A stretch of 14,092 nucleotides of DNA from JADJPL01 sp040382095 (GCA_040382095.1 JBEIGB010000090.1:1-14092), one strand, 5' to 3'; counted from the stretch's first letter, positions 6,609-13,950 are shown. Notes: a model not told the origin generated them from the letters alone. A program made the numbers and translations.

Positions 6609-8270
6609 TCACCGCTCCCCTATCCATGCCCGGAACCCCGCTGCATCTTTGGCATTCAGGCAACTGGCTTTCGAGAGCCCGCCTTTCCGGGCAGCGAAGA
6701 TCCCATACCGGATGTCTGTGATACCGCCGGTGCTGTGTGCATCCGGGTTGACCGAGATCATCGCGCCCCGCTCCAGGGCGTAGGGGAGCCACTGCCAGTC
6801 CAGATCGAGGCGATAGGGGTTGGCGTTGAGTTCGAGGACTACTCCATTGGCGATGCAGGCGTCAATAACCTTATGGTGATCAACGGGGTATCCCGGGCGC
6901 GAGAGGAGCAGGCGCCCGGTGGGATGGCCGAGGATGCGGGTGCTGGGGTGCTCGACTGCCCGGATAAGCCGTGCGGTAGCTTTTTCCATATCCATCTTCA
7001 GGTTGCTGTGCACGGAAGCGATCACGCAATCGAACCCTGCCAGGATTTCGTCGGGATAATCCAGGGTACCATCGTTCAGGATATCGCATTCTATCCCCTT
7101 AAATATCCGAAAAGGCGCGAGCTCGAGGTTGAGGGCGTCAATTTCGGCAAACTGGAGCGCGATACGGGCTTCCGAAAGGCCATTGGCGTAAAATGCAGAT
7201 TTGGAGTGGTCGCTGATCAGAAGATAGGTAAACCCGGCTCCGATACAGGCTGTTGCCATTTCGCGAAGGGTGTGCAGGCCATCGCTCCAGGTACTGTGCG
7301 CATGGATGACCCCATGGATATCGCTTTCTTCAATCAGCGCGGGTAAATCGCCCCGGAGCGCAGACCGGAGCGGCCAGGCGGCTTCGCGCAACTCCGGGGC
7401 GATAAACGGCAAACCGGCTTTCTCGAAGGCTTCTCCTTCTTCCGCAAGATTATTGTTTAAAACAGCCGGAAAGGACTGCTGAAAGGCTTCGAGGAAGTCC
7501 GGTGCCGCCGACAAACGGAACTGCCCCGTTCCGAATTGATGCTGCGGGCACACCTGCATCCGCACGGGTAAACCCGCCGGGCTTGCTCCTGAAAAGCCAC
7601 CGTCCGGGACCTGTACAACGCCGGTAAGCGGCCCCTCCAGCATTTCTGGCAACAGCCGCTCCCCGCCACCGATCAGTATATCTATTGCATCCAGCACCGG
7701 TGATTTCCTCCGATAAGCACCCGTGCTTTCGACCCGCATACCCGGCAGATGGGCAGCAAGGGTCGAAAGCAGCACGGTGGCTTCCTGCTCCGCAGCGGCA
7801 TAGAGGAACAGCCCCCTCGAAGCCTGGTAATATTCCAGTTGCTTGCAGAGCGCTTCCTGTGTTTTCAGGCCAAAGCCCTTGAGCTCGACCAGGCGGTTTT
7901 CGTTGATGGCGTAGAGCAGCTCGCCGATCGTCTCAACTCCGAGGCCCTTCCACACCGCACGCACTTTTTTCGGGCCAAAACCCTTCACCTGGAGCATCTC
8001 CTGGATGCCCTGCGGGGTAACGGCCTTATACCGCTCCAGGGTGGCCATGGTGCCGGTCTGGAGCAGCTCGTGGATTTTTCCGGCAATCGCCTTGCCCACC
8101 CCTTTGATCTGCCCGATGGCTTCCTCCGGCATCCCTTCGAGGGGGGTATCGAGCTTCCTCAACTGGATATAGGCGTTTTGATACGAACGCACCTTAAAAG
8201 GATCCGCTTCGTGGAGTTCCATGATCTCCCCGAGTAGCTGAAAGGCCCTGGCGATTTCCTTATTCGTCAT
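6609..8270 (-). CDS. polX: PolX-like protein with intact PHP domain, degenerate polymerase site
   Basis: The product has 553 residues, close to the family's usual length of about 570. Residues 1-150 carry the helix-hairpin-helix lyase-like region: IKGVGKAIAGKI (55-66), VKGFGPKKVRAV (95-106) and LKGFGLKTQEAL (130-141). Residues 155-300 are the Pol beta-like region, but its catalytic signature is damaged: GAYRR (184-188) replaces GSxRR, the first catalytic Asp aligns with A195 (only D197 of the DxD pair is in place), and the third acidic position falls at Q239. Residues 318-553 are a PHP phosphoesterase with all expected metal ligands: H323, H325, D330, D354-H355, E394, H421, H449, D510 and H512. 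It probably acts as a DNA-binding 3'-5' exonuclease or phosphoesterase and not as a polymerase. It starts 3 bases after the hydrolase gene, so it is co-transcribed. Confidence 0.88.
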   Translation of the reverse strand: MTNKEIARAFQLLGEIMELHEADPFKVRSYQNAYIQLRKLDTPLEGMPEEAIGQIKGVGKAIAGKIHELLQTGTMATLERYKAVTPQGIQEMLQVKGFGPKKVRAVWKGLGVETIGELLYAINENRLVELKGFGLKTQEALCKQLEYYQASRGLFLYAAAEQEATVLLSTLAAHLPGMRVESTGAYRRKSPVLDAIDILIGGGERLLPEMLEGPLTGVVQVPDGGFSGASPAGLPVRMQVCPQHQFGTGQFRLSAAPDFLEAFQQSFPAVLNNNLAEEGEAFEKAGLPFIAPELREAAWPLRSALRGDLPALIEESDIHGVIHAHSTWSDGLHTLREMATACIGAGFTYLLISDHSKSAFYANGLSEARIALQFAEIDALNLELAPFRIFKGIECDILNDGTLDYPDEILAGFDCVIASVHSNLKMDMEKATARLIRAVEHPSTRILGHPTGRLLLSRPGYPVDHHKVIDACIANGVVLELNANPYRLDLDWQWLPYALERGAMISVNPDAHSTGGITDIRYGIFAARKGGLSKASCLNAKDAAGFRAWIGER

Positions 8271-8273
8271 ACT

Positions 8274-10169
8274 TTACTTAGTTTTTATCGGCAACCTGAC
8301 CTGTGAAGGGTAGTCTATGGAGTGGTAGATTTTGTTATTGGCAATGACGCCGGTGCTTTCATCGAAGTTGTTGCCCCCGGTATTGAGGTTGCGGTCAAAG
8401 CGGGGGAAGTTACTGCTCGACACCTCGATGCGGATCCGGTGGCCTTCGGCAAAATAGTTGCTGGTCGCCATTGGGCTGAGCTCCAGTTTATACACCTTCC
8501 CGTTTTCCATAAACACTTCTTTATCAAAGCCTTCGCGATACCGTGCGCGCAGGATGGTTTCATCGAGGTTATACGCCCTGCCGTCGGGATAGACATCCAC
8601 GAGTTTGACCGTAAAATCGGTATCTTTGGCATCTGACGAAACATAGAGGGTCGTTTCGATAAATCCGCTGATTTCGACCCCTTTGGCGAGAGGCTCCGAG
8701 GTATAGACCAGGATATCGTGGCGCGTTTCCATCTTTTGCTGATCGAAAGCACCGCCCTGTATGGCGTTACCGGTACAGCAGACGTTGCCACCGTAGGAAG
8801 GCACGGGGTTCATCGGGTCGTAAGCAAATGCATCGGGTTGGGTGGTTTCTTTCTTTGCATAAGGCTGCAGGCTGAGTTTGCCATCGCCATAGAGGCTGTT
8901 CGCCTTGCCGTTGCTTTTGAGGTAATAAGTCGTCATCACGGTGCCCTCTGGTGGCCAGGATTCCGCCTGTTGCCATTTGTTGAGGCCCATAGTGAAATAC
9001 TGCACCCGCGGGAGGCGGTCGGTAACGCCATTCTTTTCCCCTTTGAGCCAGAAATCGAACCAGCCGTAGGTCAGCTCGTCGTAGTTCAGCCTGGCGTCGC
9101 CGAGGTTGCGCTCCCCGACAACGGTCTGTTCGGTTGCACGTTTAAAAGAACAGTGCAGCGTGGGGGCGATGACGAGGTATTGGTCTTTTGCCACGTCTGC
9201 ATAGCGCGGGTTATTGCGCAGGTGGTTAAAGAGATAGATATTGGGGGCTGCGGCTACATCGTACCAGGAGACAAACCAGAAAGCGGGCACACCGAAGTCC
9301 ATGTCGTCGTGGTACAGGCCACCTTTATACCAGTCCGGATCATTGGGTTTACGGCGGATCATTTTTTCAAAAACCCCTACCGAGCCGTTCACATTTTTCA
9401 GGATATCCTGCACCGGCAGGTGCCGGAGCCCTTTGGACCAGTCCACCGGGGGCATTTCAGGGGCGAGGTCGTAAAAGCGGGATGCCCGTACCAGATCTTC
9501 CTGCGTAGCATCTTTGGGGAACTGTGGGCGGATTTTATCCGTCTGGGTGCCATACAGCCAGGCGGTAAACAGCAGTTGGTGTGCCCCTCCGCGGTACCAG
9601 TTGCCCTGCTCGAAAAACGGTCCGACCCTTCCGACACCTGCACCAAAGCCCTGCGGCACCATGGCCGTGTGGGCCGGATGGTCGAGTGCCGCCACCGCCA
9701 TCTGCCATTCCGCGGTAGAGGAACACCCGATCGTGCCGATTTTGCCGTTACACCAGGATTGGGCGGCCAGCCAGGAGAAAGCATCGTACCCGTCGGTCGC
9801 AGGTGGCCCGAGGATATCCCACTCCCCTTCTGAGAAAAACTTGCCCCGTTCGTTCTGAACGACATAAGCGTAGCCTTTTTTGACCGCTTCGAGGGCGGCG
9901 GTATAAACGCCGGTACGCATTTCCCCATCCCCCCAGGAATTAAAATTATATGGGGTTTTTGACAGGATTACCGGTACCGGTTTGTCAGTTTTTGGACGAA
10001 AAATATCCGTTGCGAGCCGGATCCCGTCGCGCATCGGCATCATCACTTTTTGATCTACGATCGCGATTTCCTGCAACTGCCGGAGTACGTCCTGCTGGGC
10101 AAAGGCAGGGAATGTGCAACCTGCCCAGAGGAAGGCGGCGACAAATGCCATTTTGATAAATTGCTGCAT
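8274..10169 (-). CDS. Secreted CocE/NonD family serine hydrolase (X-Pro peptidase-like)
   Basis: The product has 631 residues. Residues 1-24 form a Sec signal peptide (cleavage likely AFA-QQ). The alpha/beta hydrolase of the S15/CocE type spans about residues 38-385: MPMRDGIRLATDIFRP (44-59), the oxyanion-side ILSKTPYN (68-75), VVQNERGKFFSEGEW (103-117), the nucleophile elbow GTIGCSSTAEWQ with S150, FVSWYD with D304, and IAPTLHCSF with H339. The C-terminal jelly-roll domain typical of the family spans about 385-625 (GFIETTLYVSSDAKDTDFTV, GHRIRIEVSSSNFPRFDRN). Relatives cleave X-Pro dipeptides, alpha-amino-acid esters or acyl glutaryl substrates. The elbow here, GCSST, lacks the usual Tyr after the Ser (GxSYxG), so the substrate cannot be named. 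It lies 17 bases after the dipeptide epimerase, which favours a peptide-like substrate. Confidence 0.88.
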   Translation of the reverse strand: MQQFIKMAFVAAFLWAGCTFPAFAQQDVLRQLQEIAIVDQKVMMPMRDGIRLATDIFRPKTDKPVPVILSKTPYNFNSWGDGEMRTGVYTAALEAVKKGYAYVVQNERGKFFSEGEWDILGPPATDGYDAFSWLAAQSWCNGKIGTIGCSSTAEWQMAVAALDHPAHTAMVPQGFGAGVGRVGPFFEQGNWYRGGAHQLLFTAWLYGTQTDKIRPQFPKDATQEDLVRASRFYDLAPEMPPVDWSKGLRHLPVQDILKNVNGSVGVFEKMIRRKPNDPDWYKGGLYHDDMDFGVPAFWFVSWYDVAAAPNIYLFNHLRNNPRYADVAKDQYLVIAPTLHCSFKRATEQTVVGERNLGDARLNYDELTYGWFDFWLKGEKNGVTDRLPRVQYFTMGLNKWQQAESWPPEGTVMTTYYLKSNGKANSLYGDGKLSLQPYAKKETTQPDAFAYDPMNPVPSYGGNVCCTGNAIQGGAFDQQKMETRHDILVYTSEPLAKGVEISGFIETTLYVSSDAKDTDFTVKLVDVYPDGRAYNLDETILRARYREGFDKEVFMENGKVYKLELSPMATSNYFAEGHRIRIEVSSSNFPRFDRNLNTGGNNFDESTGVIANNKIYHSIDYPSQVRLPIKTK

Positions 10170-10186
10170 TATACAGAAGTTTTAGG

Positions 10187-11338
10187 TTATGGAAATTCGA
10201 AGCTGATACGGGCATCGGGACTTTGGCCGGCGATATCGCGCAGGAAGCTTTCGTCCGGCACTGCCCCGATCCCCGGGTGGTCGTCCGGTACGTTCACCCT
10301 GCCGTCGGGTTGATATTGCAGGCCACCGATTACGGGATCTTCCGCGAGCATGAGCGGGGCATCGAGGTCGAAATAACGCACCTGGTCAAATGCGAGGGCA
10401 AAATGTGCGAGCGCGCTCATCCCAATGCGCGTTTCGGAGAAGCAGCCTACCTGGCAGGGTATCCCCGCTGCTTCCGCGAGGTGGGCGATCCTGGTGGCGT
10501 GGTGGATACCGCCCGATTTTGAGAGTTTGATATTAAACATATCGCAGGCATCTGCCCGCAATAGCCGGACCGCATCCGCGTGGTCAAAGAGCGATTCGTC
10601 GGCCATCAGGGGTACCGGGCTTCGGGCGCGCAAAAAAGCCATAGCCTCCACCGCTGCGGCTGGCAGCGGCTGTTCGCAGAACTGGATGCCAAATGGGGCG
10701 ATTCCCTGCAGGACCCGCAGCGCCGTTGGGGCATCCCATGCCTGATTCGCATCCACGCGCAGGGGGATTCCGGGACCGATCGCCTCGCGCACCGCAGCTA
10801 CGCGCTGCACATCCAGTGGATATCCACCGCCAAGTTTCAGCTTTACGGCAGGAAAGCCCGCTGCCACAAACCGCTTTGCAGCAGCCGCCATCGCCTCAGG
10901 GGAAAGCATACTCACGGTCATATCGGTAGATATTTCTCTGTTGTTTTCCCCTCCCAACAATACATAAAGCGGGACATCGAGCAGTCTGGCCGCCAGGTCG
11001 TGTAAAGCGAGGTCAAAAGCGCTCTTGATACAACGGTTGGAGAAAATCGCCATATCCATGGCTTTGACCGCCGTCCGGAGGGCAAGCGGATCTTTTCCCA
11101 GGAGTGCCTTCGCGAGGACCGGTGCCACTGCAAATGCGCCGTCCTGCGTTTCGCCGGCAATGCGCAGGTAAGGGCTGCACTCGCCCAGGCCCTGCAGGCC
11201 GTTGTCCGCAGTGATGCGGACCAAAACGTTCCGGGCGTGCGTGATCGTCTCGAGGGAAATCACAAACGGCTCGGAAAGCGGGATATTGAGGCGGAACACC
11301 TCGATTTTTTTTATCCTGGCCCTGGAAAAAGTCTTCAT
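10187..11338 (-). CDS. Dipeptide epimerase (enolase superfamily, MR/MLE type)
   Basis: The 383-residue product is a cytoplasmic enolase-superfamily enzyme. Its N-terminal capping domain (about 10-130) is followed by a TIM-like barrel. Visible catalytic residues are the KxK acid/base K166-K168, metal ligands D196 (RVDANQ), E222 (CEQP) and D247 (MADES), the opposing Lys K271 (NIKLSKSGG) and the D324-x-D326 pair (YFDLDAPLM). That last pair is diagnostic for dipeptide epimerases, where it binds the substrate ammonium. The reaction would be epimerisation of the second residue of a dipeptide. In B. subtilis YkfB an Arg (R24, recalled) contacts the Glu side chain of L-Ala-Glu; an ungapped alignment of that strand puts E30 there, so the substrate is probably not L-Ala-Glu. 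It is the first gene of the operon with the CocE-type hydrolase and the PolX-like protein. Confidence 0.88.
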   Translation of the reverse strand: MKTFSRARIKKIEVFRLNIPLSEPFVISLETITHARNVLVRITADNGLQGLGECSPYLRIAGETQDGAFAVAPVLAKALLGKDPLALRTAVKAMDMAIFSNRCIKSAFDLALHDLAARLLDVPLYVLLGGENNREISTDMTVSMLSPEAMAAAAKRFVAAGFPAVKLKLGGGYPLDVQRVAAVREAIGPGIPLRVDANQAWDAPTALRVLQGIAPFGIQFCEQPLPAAAVEAMAFLRARSPVPLMADESLFDHADAVRLLRADACDMFNIKLSKSGGIHHATRIAHLAEAAGIPCQVGCFSETRIGMSALAHFALAFDQVRYFDLDAPLMLAEDPVIGGLQYQPDGRVNVPDDHPGIGAVPDESFLRDIAGQSPDARISFEFP

Positions 11339-11351
11339 AGCGCTGAAAATT

Positions 11352-11359
11352 CAAAGTTA
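11352..11359 (-). promoter_or_regulatory. Candidate -7 promoter element TAACTTTG
   Basis: On the minus strand TAACTTTG matches the Bacteroidota sigma consensus TAnnTTTG exactly. It ends 13 bases before the epimerase ATG, so the leader would be very short. I could not find a convincing -33 TTTG at the normal distance. It would drive the epimerase-hydrolase-polX operon. The 192-base divergent gap (11339-11530) must also hold the gldA promoter; TAATTTTC at 11481-11488 (plus strand) is a weak candidate. Confidence 0.35.
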
Positions 11360-11530
11360 TAATCCGCCTGCTAAAGGTTACCGCGCATTAAACAACGGGA
11401 TCTTTACAGCAAGTCAGGTTTGTGCGGCAGCACAAGAAATTGTCTGCCTCAAAAATGCACTTTTTATCCTGCTTTTCGTTTAATTTTCGTCCTTTGTGCA
11501 GGTGAAACGCTCAAAAATAAAAAAAAGCTT

Positions 11531-12472
11531 ATGTCGGTAGTATTGGAAGGTCTTTCTAAATCTTATGGGGCCCAACGCGCCATTGACAGGGTCAGCTTCG
11601 AAGCCCGACCAGGAGAAATACTGGGGTTTCTCGGACCCAACGGAGCAGGAAAAACGACGACGATGAAGATTATCGCCGGTTATCTCGCCGCAACGGAGGG
11701 AAAGGTGCGCGTATGCGGCATTGATGTCGGGGAAAATTCCCTGGAGGTACGCCGCAGGCTGGGCTACCTACCCGAGCACAACCCCCTGTACAAAGACATG
11801 TACGTAAAGGAATACCTCGCCTTTGTTGCCCGCATCCATAAACTCAGGATGCCCGCACAACGCATTGGCGCACTGATTGAGCAAACTGGCCTGACCCTCG
11901 AACGGAACAAACCGATCCGTGCACTCTCGAAAGGCTATCGCCAGCGCGTAGGCCTTGCCCAGGCGCTTATGCACGACCCGGAGGTGCTGATCCTCGACGA
12001 GCCCACTACCGGCCTCGACCCCAACCAGCTATCCGAAATCCGCGCGTTGATCCGTTCCCTGGGCAAATCCAAGACCCTGATTTTCTCTACCCACATCATG
12101 CAGGAAGTCGAAGCGGTCTGTGACCGCGCGATCATCATCAACAAAGGTGAAATTGTTGCCGACGAGCCCATCAATCAGCTCAAGCAGCGCCTGCAAGGGG
12201 GAAAGGCAGTCACCGTACAATGGAAAACTGCCCCTTCGGCAGGACTTATCGAAAAGATTGCCGGGGTGACGCGATATACCGCCCTCGGGGGAAACCGCTT
12301 CAGGTTGTTTGCCGGGACAGACAACGACCTGCGGGAAGAAGTCTTCAATTGGTCTGTTGCACATCAGTACATCCTCCTGGAAATGCAGCAGGAAAGCTCT
12401 TCCCTGGAGGATATCTTCCAGCAGCTCACCAGGCAGTCGCCTGTAAATACCGCTCAGGATGTATCCTTATAA
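11531..12472 (+). CDS. gldA: Gliding-motility ABC transporter ATP-binding protein GldA
   Basis: The 313-residue ATPase has Walker A GPNGAGKTT (35-43), signature LSKGYRQRVGLAQAL (132-146), Walker B VLILDEPTTGLDP (152-164) and switch His in FSTHIMQEVEAVCD (185-198). The stretches LGYLPEHNPLYKDMYVKEYL (78-97) and GLDPNQLSEIR are characteristic of GldA among ABC-2-type ATPases. The C-terminal 90 residues match the GldA extension. The start at 11531 is preferred over upstream in-frame ATGs because MSVVLEGLSKSYG is the normal family N-terminus and the upstream codons look non-coding; the start is preceded by an A-rich tract with no Shine-Dalgarno, as usual in Bacteroidota. In Flavobacterium, GldA works with membrane proteins GldF and GldG in gliding. 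No gldF or gldG lies next to it here, so they must be elsewhere, or this paralogue serves another ABC-2 permease. Confidence 0.88.
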   Translation: MSVVLEGLSKSYGAQRAIDRVSFEARPGEILGFLGPNGAGKTTTMKIIAGYLAATEGKVRVCGIDVGENSLEVRRRLGYLPEHNPLYKDMYVKEYLAFVARIHKLRMPAQRIGALIEQTGLTLERNKPIRALSKGYRQRVGLAQALMHDPEVLILDEPTTGLDPNQLSEIRALIRSLGKSKTLIFSTHIMQEVEAVCDRAIIINKGEIVADEPINQLKQRLQGGKAVTVQWKTAPSAGLIEKIAGVTRYTALGGNRFRLFAGTDNDLREEVFNWSVAHQYILLEMQQESSSLEDIFQQLTRQSPVNTAQDVSL

Positions 12473-13130
12473 ACGCTGCCTTTTTTATTCCTGTCTGTTG
12501 CTGTTTCCCGCAGCGATGCTGCCGGCACAATCGAGAAAAGCGGCACAGCCGTTATGGAAAGACGGGATCTATCGCTCTGCGGAAGATTTCCGGGCCAACC
12601 GCCCGTGGCTCACCTGGAAAGAAACGCGGGGCAAGTGGTTTGTCAACCCCGAATCCGGGATCACGACGATTGCCGAACTCGCCCTGGCGGATGGCCGGCC
12701 TTTCCCTCCCGATTCCATCGCCCTGATTTGCCTGAATGGCCAGACTTCGCTGCGTGTACCCGCAGACAGTACCCTGCGTTCCTCGGTGATTTTTGCAGCA
12801 TTGAAGTACCCGGGAAAAATCTCCTATTTCGCTTACGAAGCCGCTATAACCGATACTGTATCCTTTGCCGCCTACAATCCATTGTCCGGAAAGCCCTTTA
12901 GACAGGCACGGCTCCCGCGCACTACCCGGGAGTACCGGGAGCGCATTTTCATCCTGGAGACCGGTGAGGTCCGCACATTTTCCACAGAATCCCTCATGGA
13001 AGTAATGACCGCTGACCCGGAGGTGCGCCGTGCAGTCTCTCTTATACAGGAAAACGATGCAGAGGATTTCCGCAGAAAGCTCCTGCGCGCTATCGAAGTA
13101 TTTAACGAGCGGAACCCTGTTGACTGGTAG
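12459..13130 (+). CDS. Hypothetical secreted protein, overlaps gldA
   Basis: The product has 223 residues with a Sec signal peptide at 1-23 (CLFYSCLLLFPAAMLPAQ). I recognise no named domain. The start of the mature part, LWKDGIYRSAEDFRANRPW, resembles an opening found in uncharacterised Bacteroidota exported proteins ('DGIYxSxEDFxxNxP'). The middle (80-165) is predicted to be beta-rich, and the last 50 residues (SLMEVMTADPEVRRAVSLIQ, then KLLRAIEVFNERNP) are helical and charged. There are no transmembrane segments after the signal, no lipobox and no T9SS sorting domain, so it is probably periplasmic. Its ATG lies 14 bases before the gldA stop in another frame, indicating translational coupling and perhaps a link to the GldA transporter. 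Function unknown. Confidence 0.78.
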   Translation: MYPYKRCLFYSCLLLFPAAMLPAQSRKAAQPLWKDGIYRSAEDFRANRPWLTWKETRGKWFVNPESGITTIAELALADGRPFPPDSIALICLNGQTSLRVPADSTLRSSVIFAALKYPGKISYFAYEAAITDTVSFAAYNPLSGKPFRQARLPRTTREYRERIFILETGEVRTFSTESLMEVMTADPEVRRAVSLIQENDAEDFRRKLLRAIEVFNERNPVDW

Positions 13131-13165
13131 CCCGTGGGGCTTGCCGGAACAAACGGGTGTGTTCC

Positions 13166-13187
13166 TTTGGCGGCTTGTGCCGCCAAA
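13166..13187. repeat. Hairpin TTTGGCGGC/GCCGCCAAA, copy 1
   Basis: Nine-base perfect arms surround a TTGT loop. The whole unit, with flanks from TCC to AAATAAT, is repeated identically at 13305-13326. It sits 36 bases after the stop of the plus-strand hypothetical gene and is followed by TAATTTTTTT, so it can act as an intrinsic terminator for the gldA transcript. Confidence 0.75.
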
Positions 13188-13190
13188 TAA

Positions 13191-13234
13191 TTTTTTTAGA
13201 GCGCAGTTTTCTTGAAAGCGGCGCTCTAAAAAAA
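13191..13234. terminator. Bidirectional terminator-like palindrome between convergent genes
   Basis: TTTTTTTAGAGCGC (13191-13204) is exactly complementary to GCGCTCTAAAAAAA (13221-13234). The 16 bases between them partly pair (GTTTTC with GAAAGC, one G-T). T and A runs on the two outer edges suit termination in both directions, as expected between the converging gldA-side and bacilliredoxin transcripts. Confidence 0.65.
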
Positions 13235-13237
13235 ATG

Positions 13238-13260
13238 TTTTGCCGCCGAAGGCAGCAAAA
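13238..13260. repeat. Hairpin TTTTGC-C-GCC-GAA-GGC-A-GCAAAA
   Basis: The outer arms TTTTGC/GCAAAA and inner arms GCC/GGC are separated by one C-A mismatch, with a GAA loop. The outer arms are the same six bases as in the TTTTGCTTCGCAAAA core palindromes, so it appears to be a hybrid of the two core types. Confidence 0.65.
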
Positions 13261-13304
13261 ATCTTTTCAACACCCCCTTCTTCTAAATCGGCGCTTATCC
13301 GTCC

Positions 13305-13326
13305 TTTGGCGGCTTGTGCCGCCAAA
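13305..13326. repeat. Hairpin TTTGGCGGC/GCCGCCAAA, copy 2
   Basis: Identical in stem and loop to 13166-13187, 139 bases away in the same orientation, and followed by TAATATTTTT. It lies 30 bases beyond the stop of the bacilliredoxin gene; read on the minus strand it can form the same stem there, so it may serve that transcript too. Confidence 0.75.
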
Positions 13327-13355
13327 TAATATTTTTACCCATTACCTTTCAGCCC

Positions 13356-13769
13356 TTAGCAATACCGTTCAAACGCCATCTCGAGGTTGGCGGCGATGAT
13401 TTCCGGAGAGCGGCCTTCGATATGGTGCCTTTCGAGGAAATGCACCAATCTACCCTCTTTGAAGAGCGCGATGGCGGGGGAGGAAGGCGGATAAGGCAAC
13501 ATAAACTCCCTTGCTTTGGCAGTGGCTTCCTGATCTACACCGGCAAAAACGGTAACGAGGCGGTCGGGCCTGTGTTGCCCCTGAATAGCCATCCGTACGC
13601 CGGGCCGGGCATTGCCGGCGGCACAACCACAAACGGAGTTGACGACCACGAGCACGGTGCCCTCATTATTGCCCAATACCGCATTGACTTGTTCTGCGTT
13701 TTTGAGGCTGTCGAAACCGACGTCCACAAGTTCTTTGGCCATTGGTGCGGTTAATTCTGCTGGATACAT
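13356..13769 (-). CDS. BrxA/BrxB family bacilliredoxin
   Basis: The 137-residue cytoplasmic thioredoxin-fold protein matches the YphP/YqiW (bacilliredoxin) family over its full length. The catalytic motif is C47-G48-C49 in VVNSVCGCAAGNARPG. The conserved LPYPPSSPAIALFKEG (91-106, containing the cis-Pro region) and RHHIEGR (114-120) are present. I chose MYPAEL as the start, at 13769, because family members begin there; the 33 codons upstream in the same frame lack family similarity. Family members remove bacillithiol from mixed disulfides on proteins, or act as thiol-disulfide isomerases. Bacillithiol occurs in some Bacteroidota, but no bsh gene is in this window. An extra Cys is the last residue (C137). 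The gene converges with the gldA-side transcript. Confidence 0.9.
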   Translation of the reverse strand: MYPAELTAPMAKELVDVGFDSLKNAEQVNAVLGNNEGTVLVVVNSVCGCAAGNARPGVRMAIQGQHRPDRLVTVFAGVDQEATAKAREFMLPYPPSSPAIALFKEGRLVHFLERHHIEGRSPEIIAANLEMAFERYC

Positions 13770-13883
13770 GCGATGATAAGCGTTTTTATGATTAAATGTA
13801 AAGTATATAATGATTTTTTTAAATACGGATATCGTGGAATCCCGGCGTTTTTTCTGATGCTGTCGCATAAGGGGTTGTGCGAG

Positions 13884-13918
13884 AATTTATTCTGCCGCCT
13901 GCGGCAGCAAAATAAATT
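13884..13918. repeat. Palindrome with TGCCGC/GCGGCA core
   Basis: AATTTATT (13884-13891) pairs with AATAAATT (13911-13918) outside the core TGCCGC-CT-GCGGCA, with one to three unpaired bases between arm and core. It is an imperfect member of the palindrome family, located upstream (5') of the bacilliredoxin gene. Confidence 0.55.
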
Positions 13919-13936
13919 TTCCTGGGGTTGTATAAA

Positions 13937-13950
13937 AAGGCCGAAGGCCT
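13937..13950. repeat. Small hairpin AGGCC-GAA-GGCCT
   Basis: Five-base perfect arms with a GAA loop, the complement of the TTC loop used elsewhere in the family. It directly abuts the next hairpin. Confidence 0.5.

Noticed and set aside
6735..7346. 203-codon plus-strand ORF
   Set aside because: It is antisense to the PHP domain of the PolX-like gene, whose motifs are unambiguous.
8718..9833. 371-codon plus-strand ORF
   Set aside because: It is antisense to the strongly supported CocE-type hydrolase; the long open frame follows from that gene's GC-rich codon use.
8274..10169. Lipoprotein signal in the hydrolase (LWAGC near residue 18)
   Set aside because: The -3 position is Trp, which does not fit a lipobox, and a good type I cleavage site (AFA-QQ) follows.
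11420..11530. Upstream extension of gldA by 37 codons
   Set aside because: The extra residues have no GldA similarity and the known family N-terminus begins at the internal ATG at 11531.
12552..13325. 257-codon minus-strand ORF
   Set aside because: It is antisense to the secreted hypothetical gene and extends into the hairpin cluster; it has no family features.
13130..13340. CRISPR array
   Set aside because: The repeated units are hairpins with irregular spacing and only two identical copies; there are no regular spacers and no cas genes.
13770..13868. 33-codon N-terminal extension of the bacilliredoxin
   Set aside because: The family starts at MYPAEL; the upstream codons are AT-rich leader sequence.
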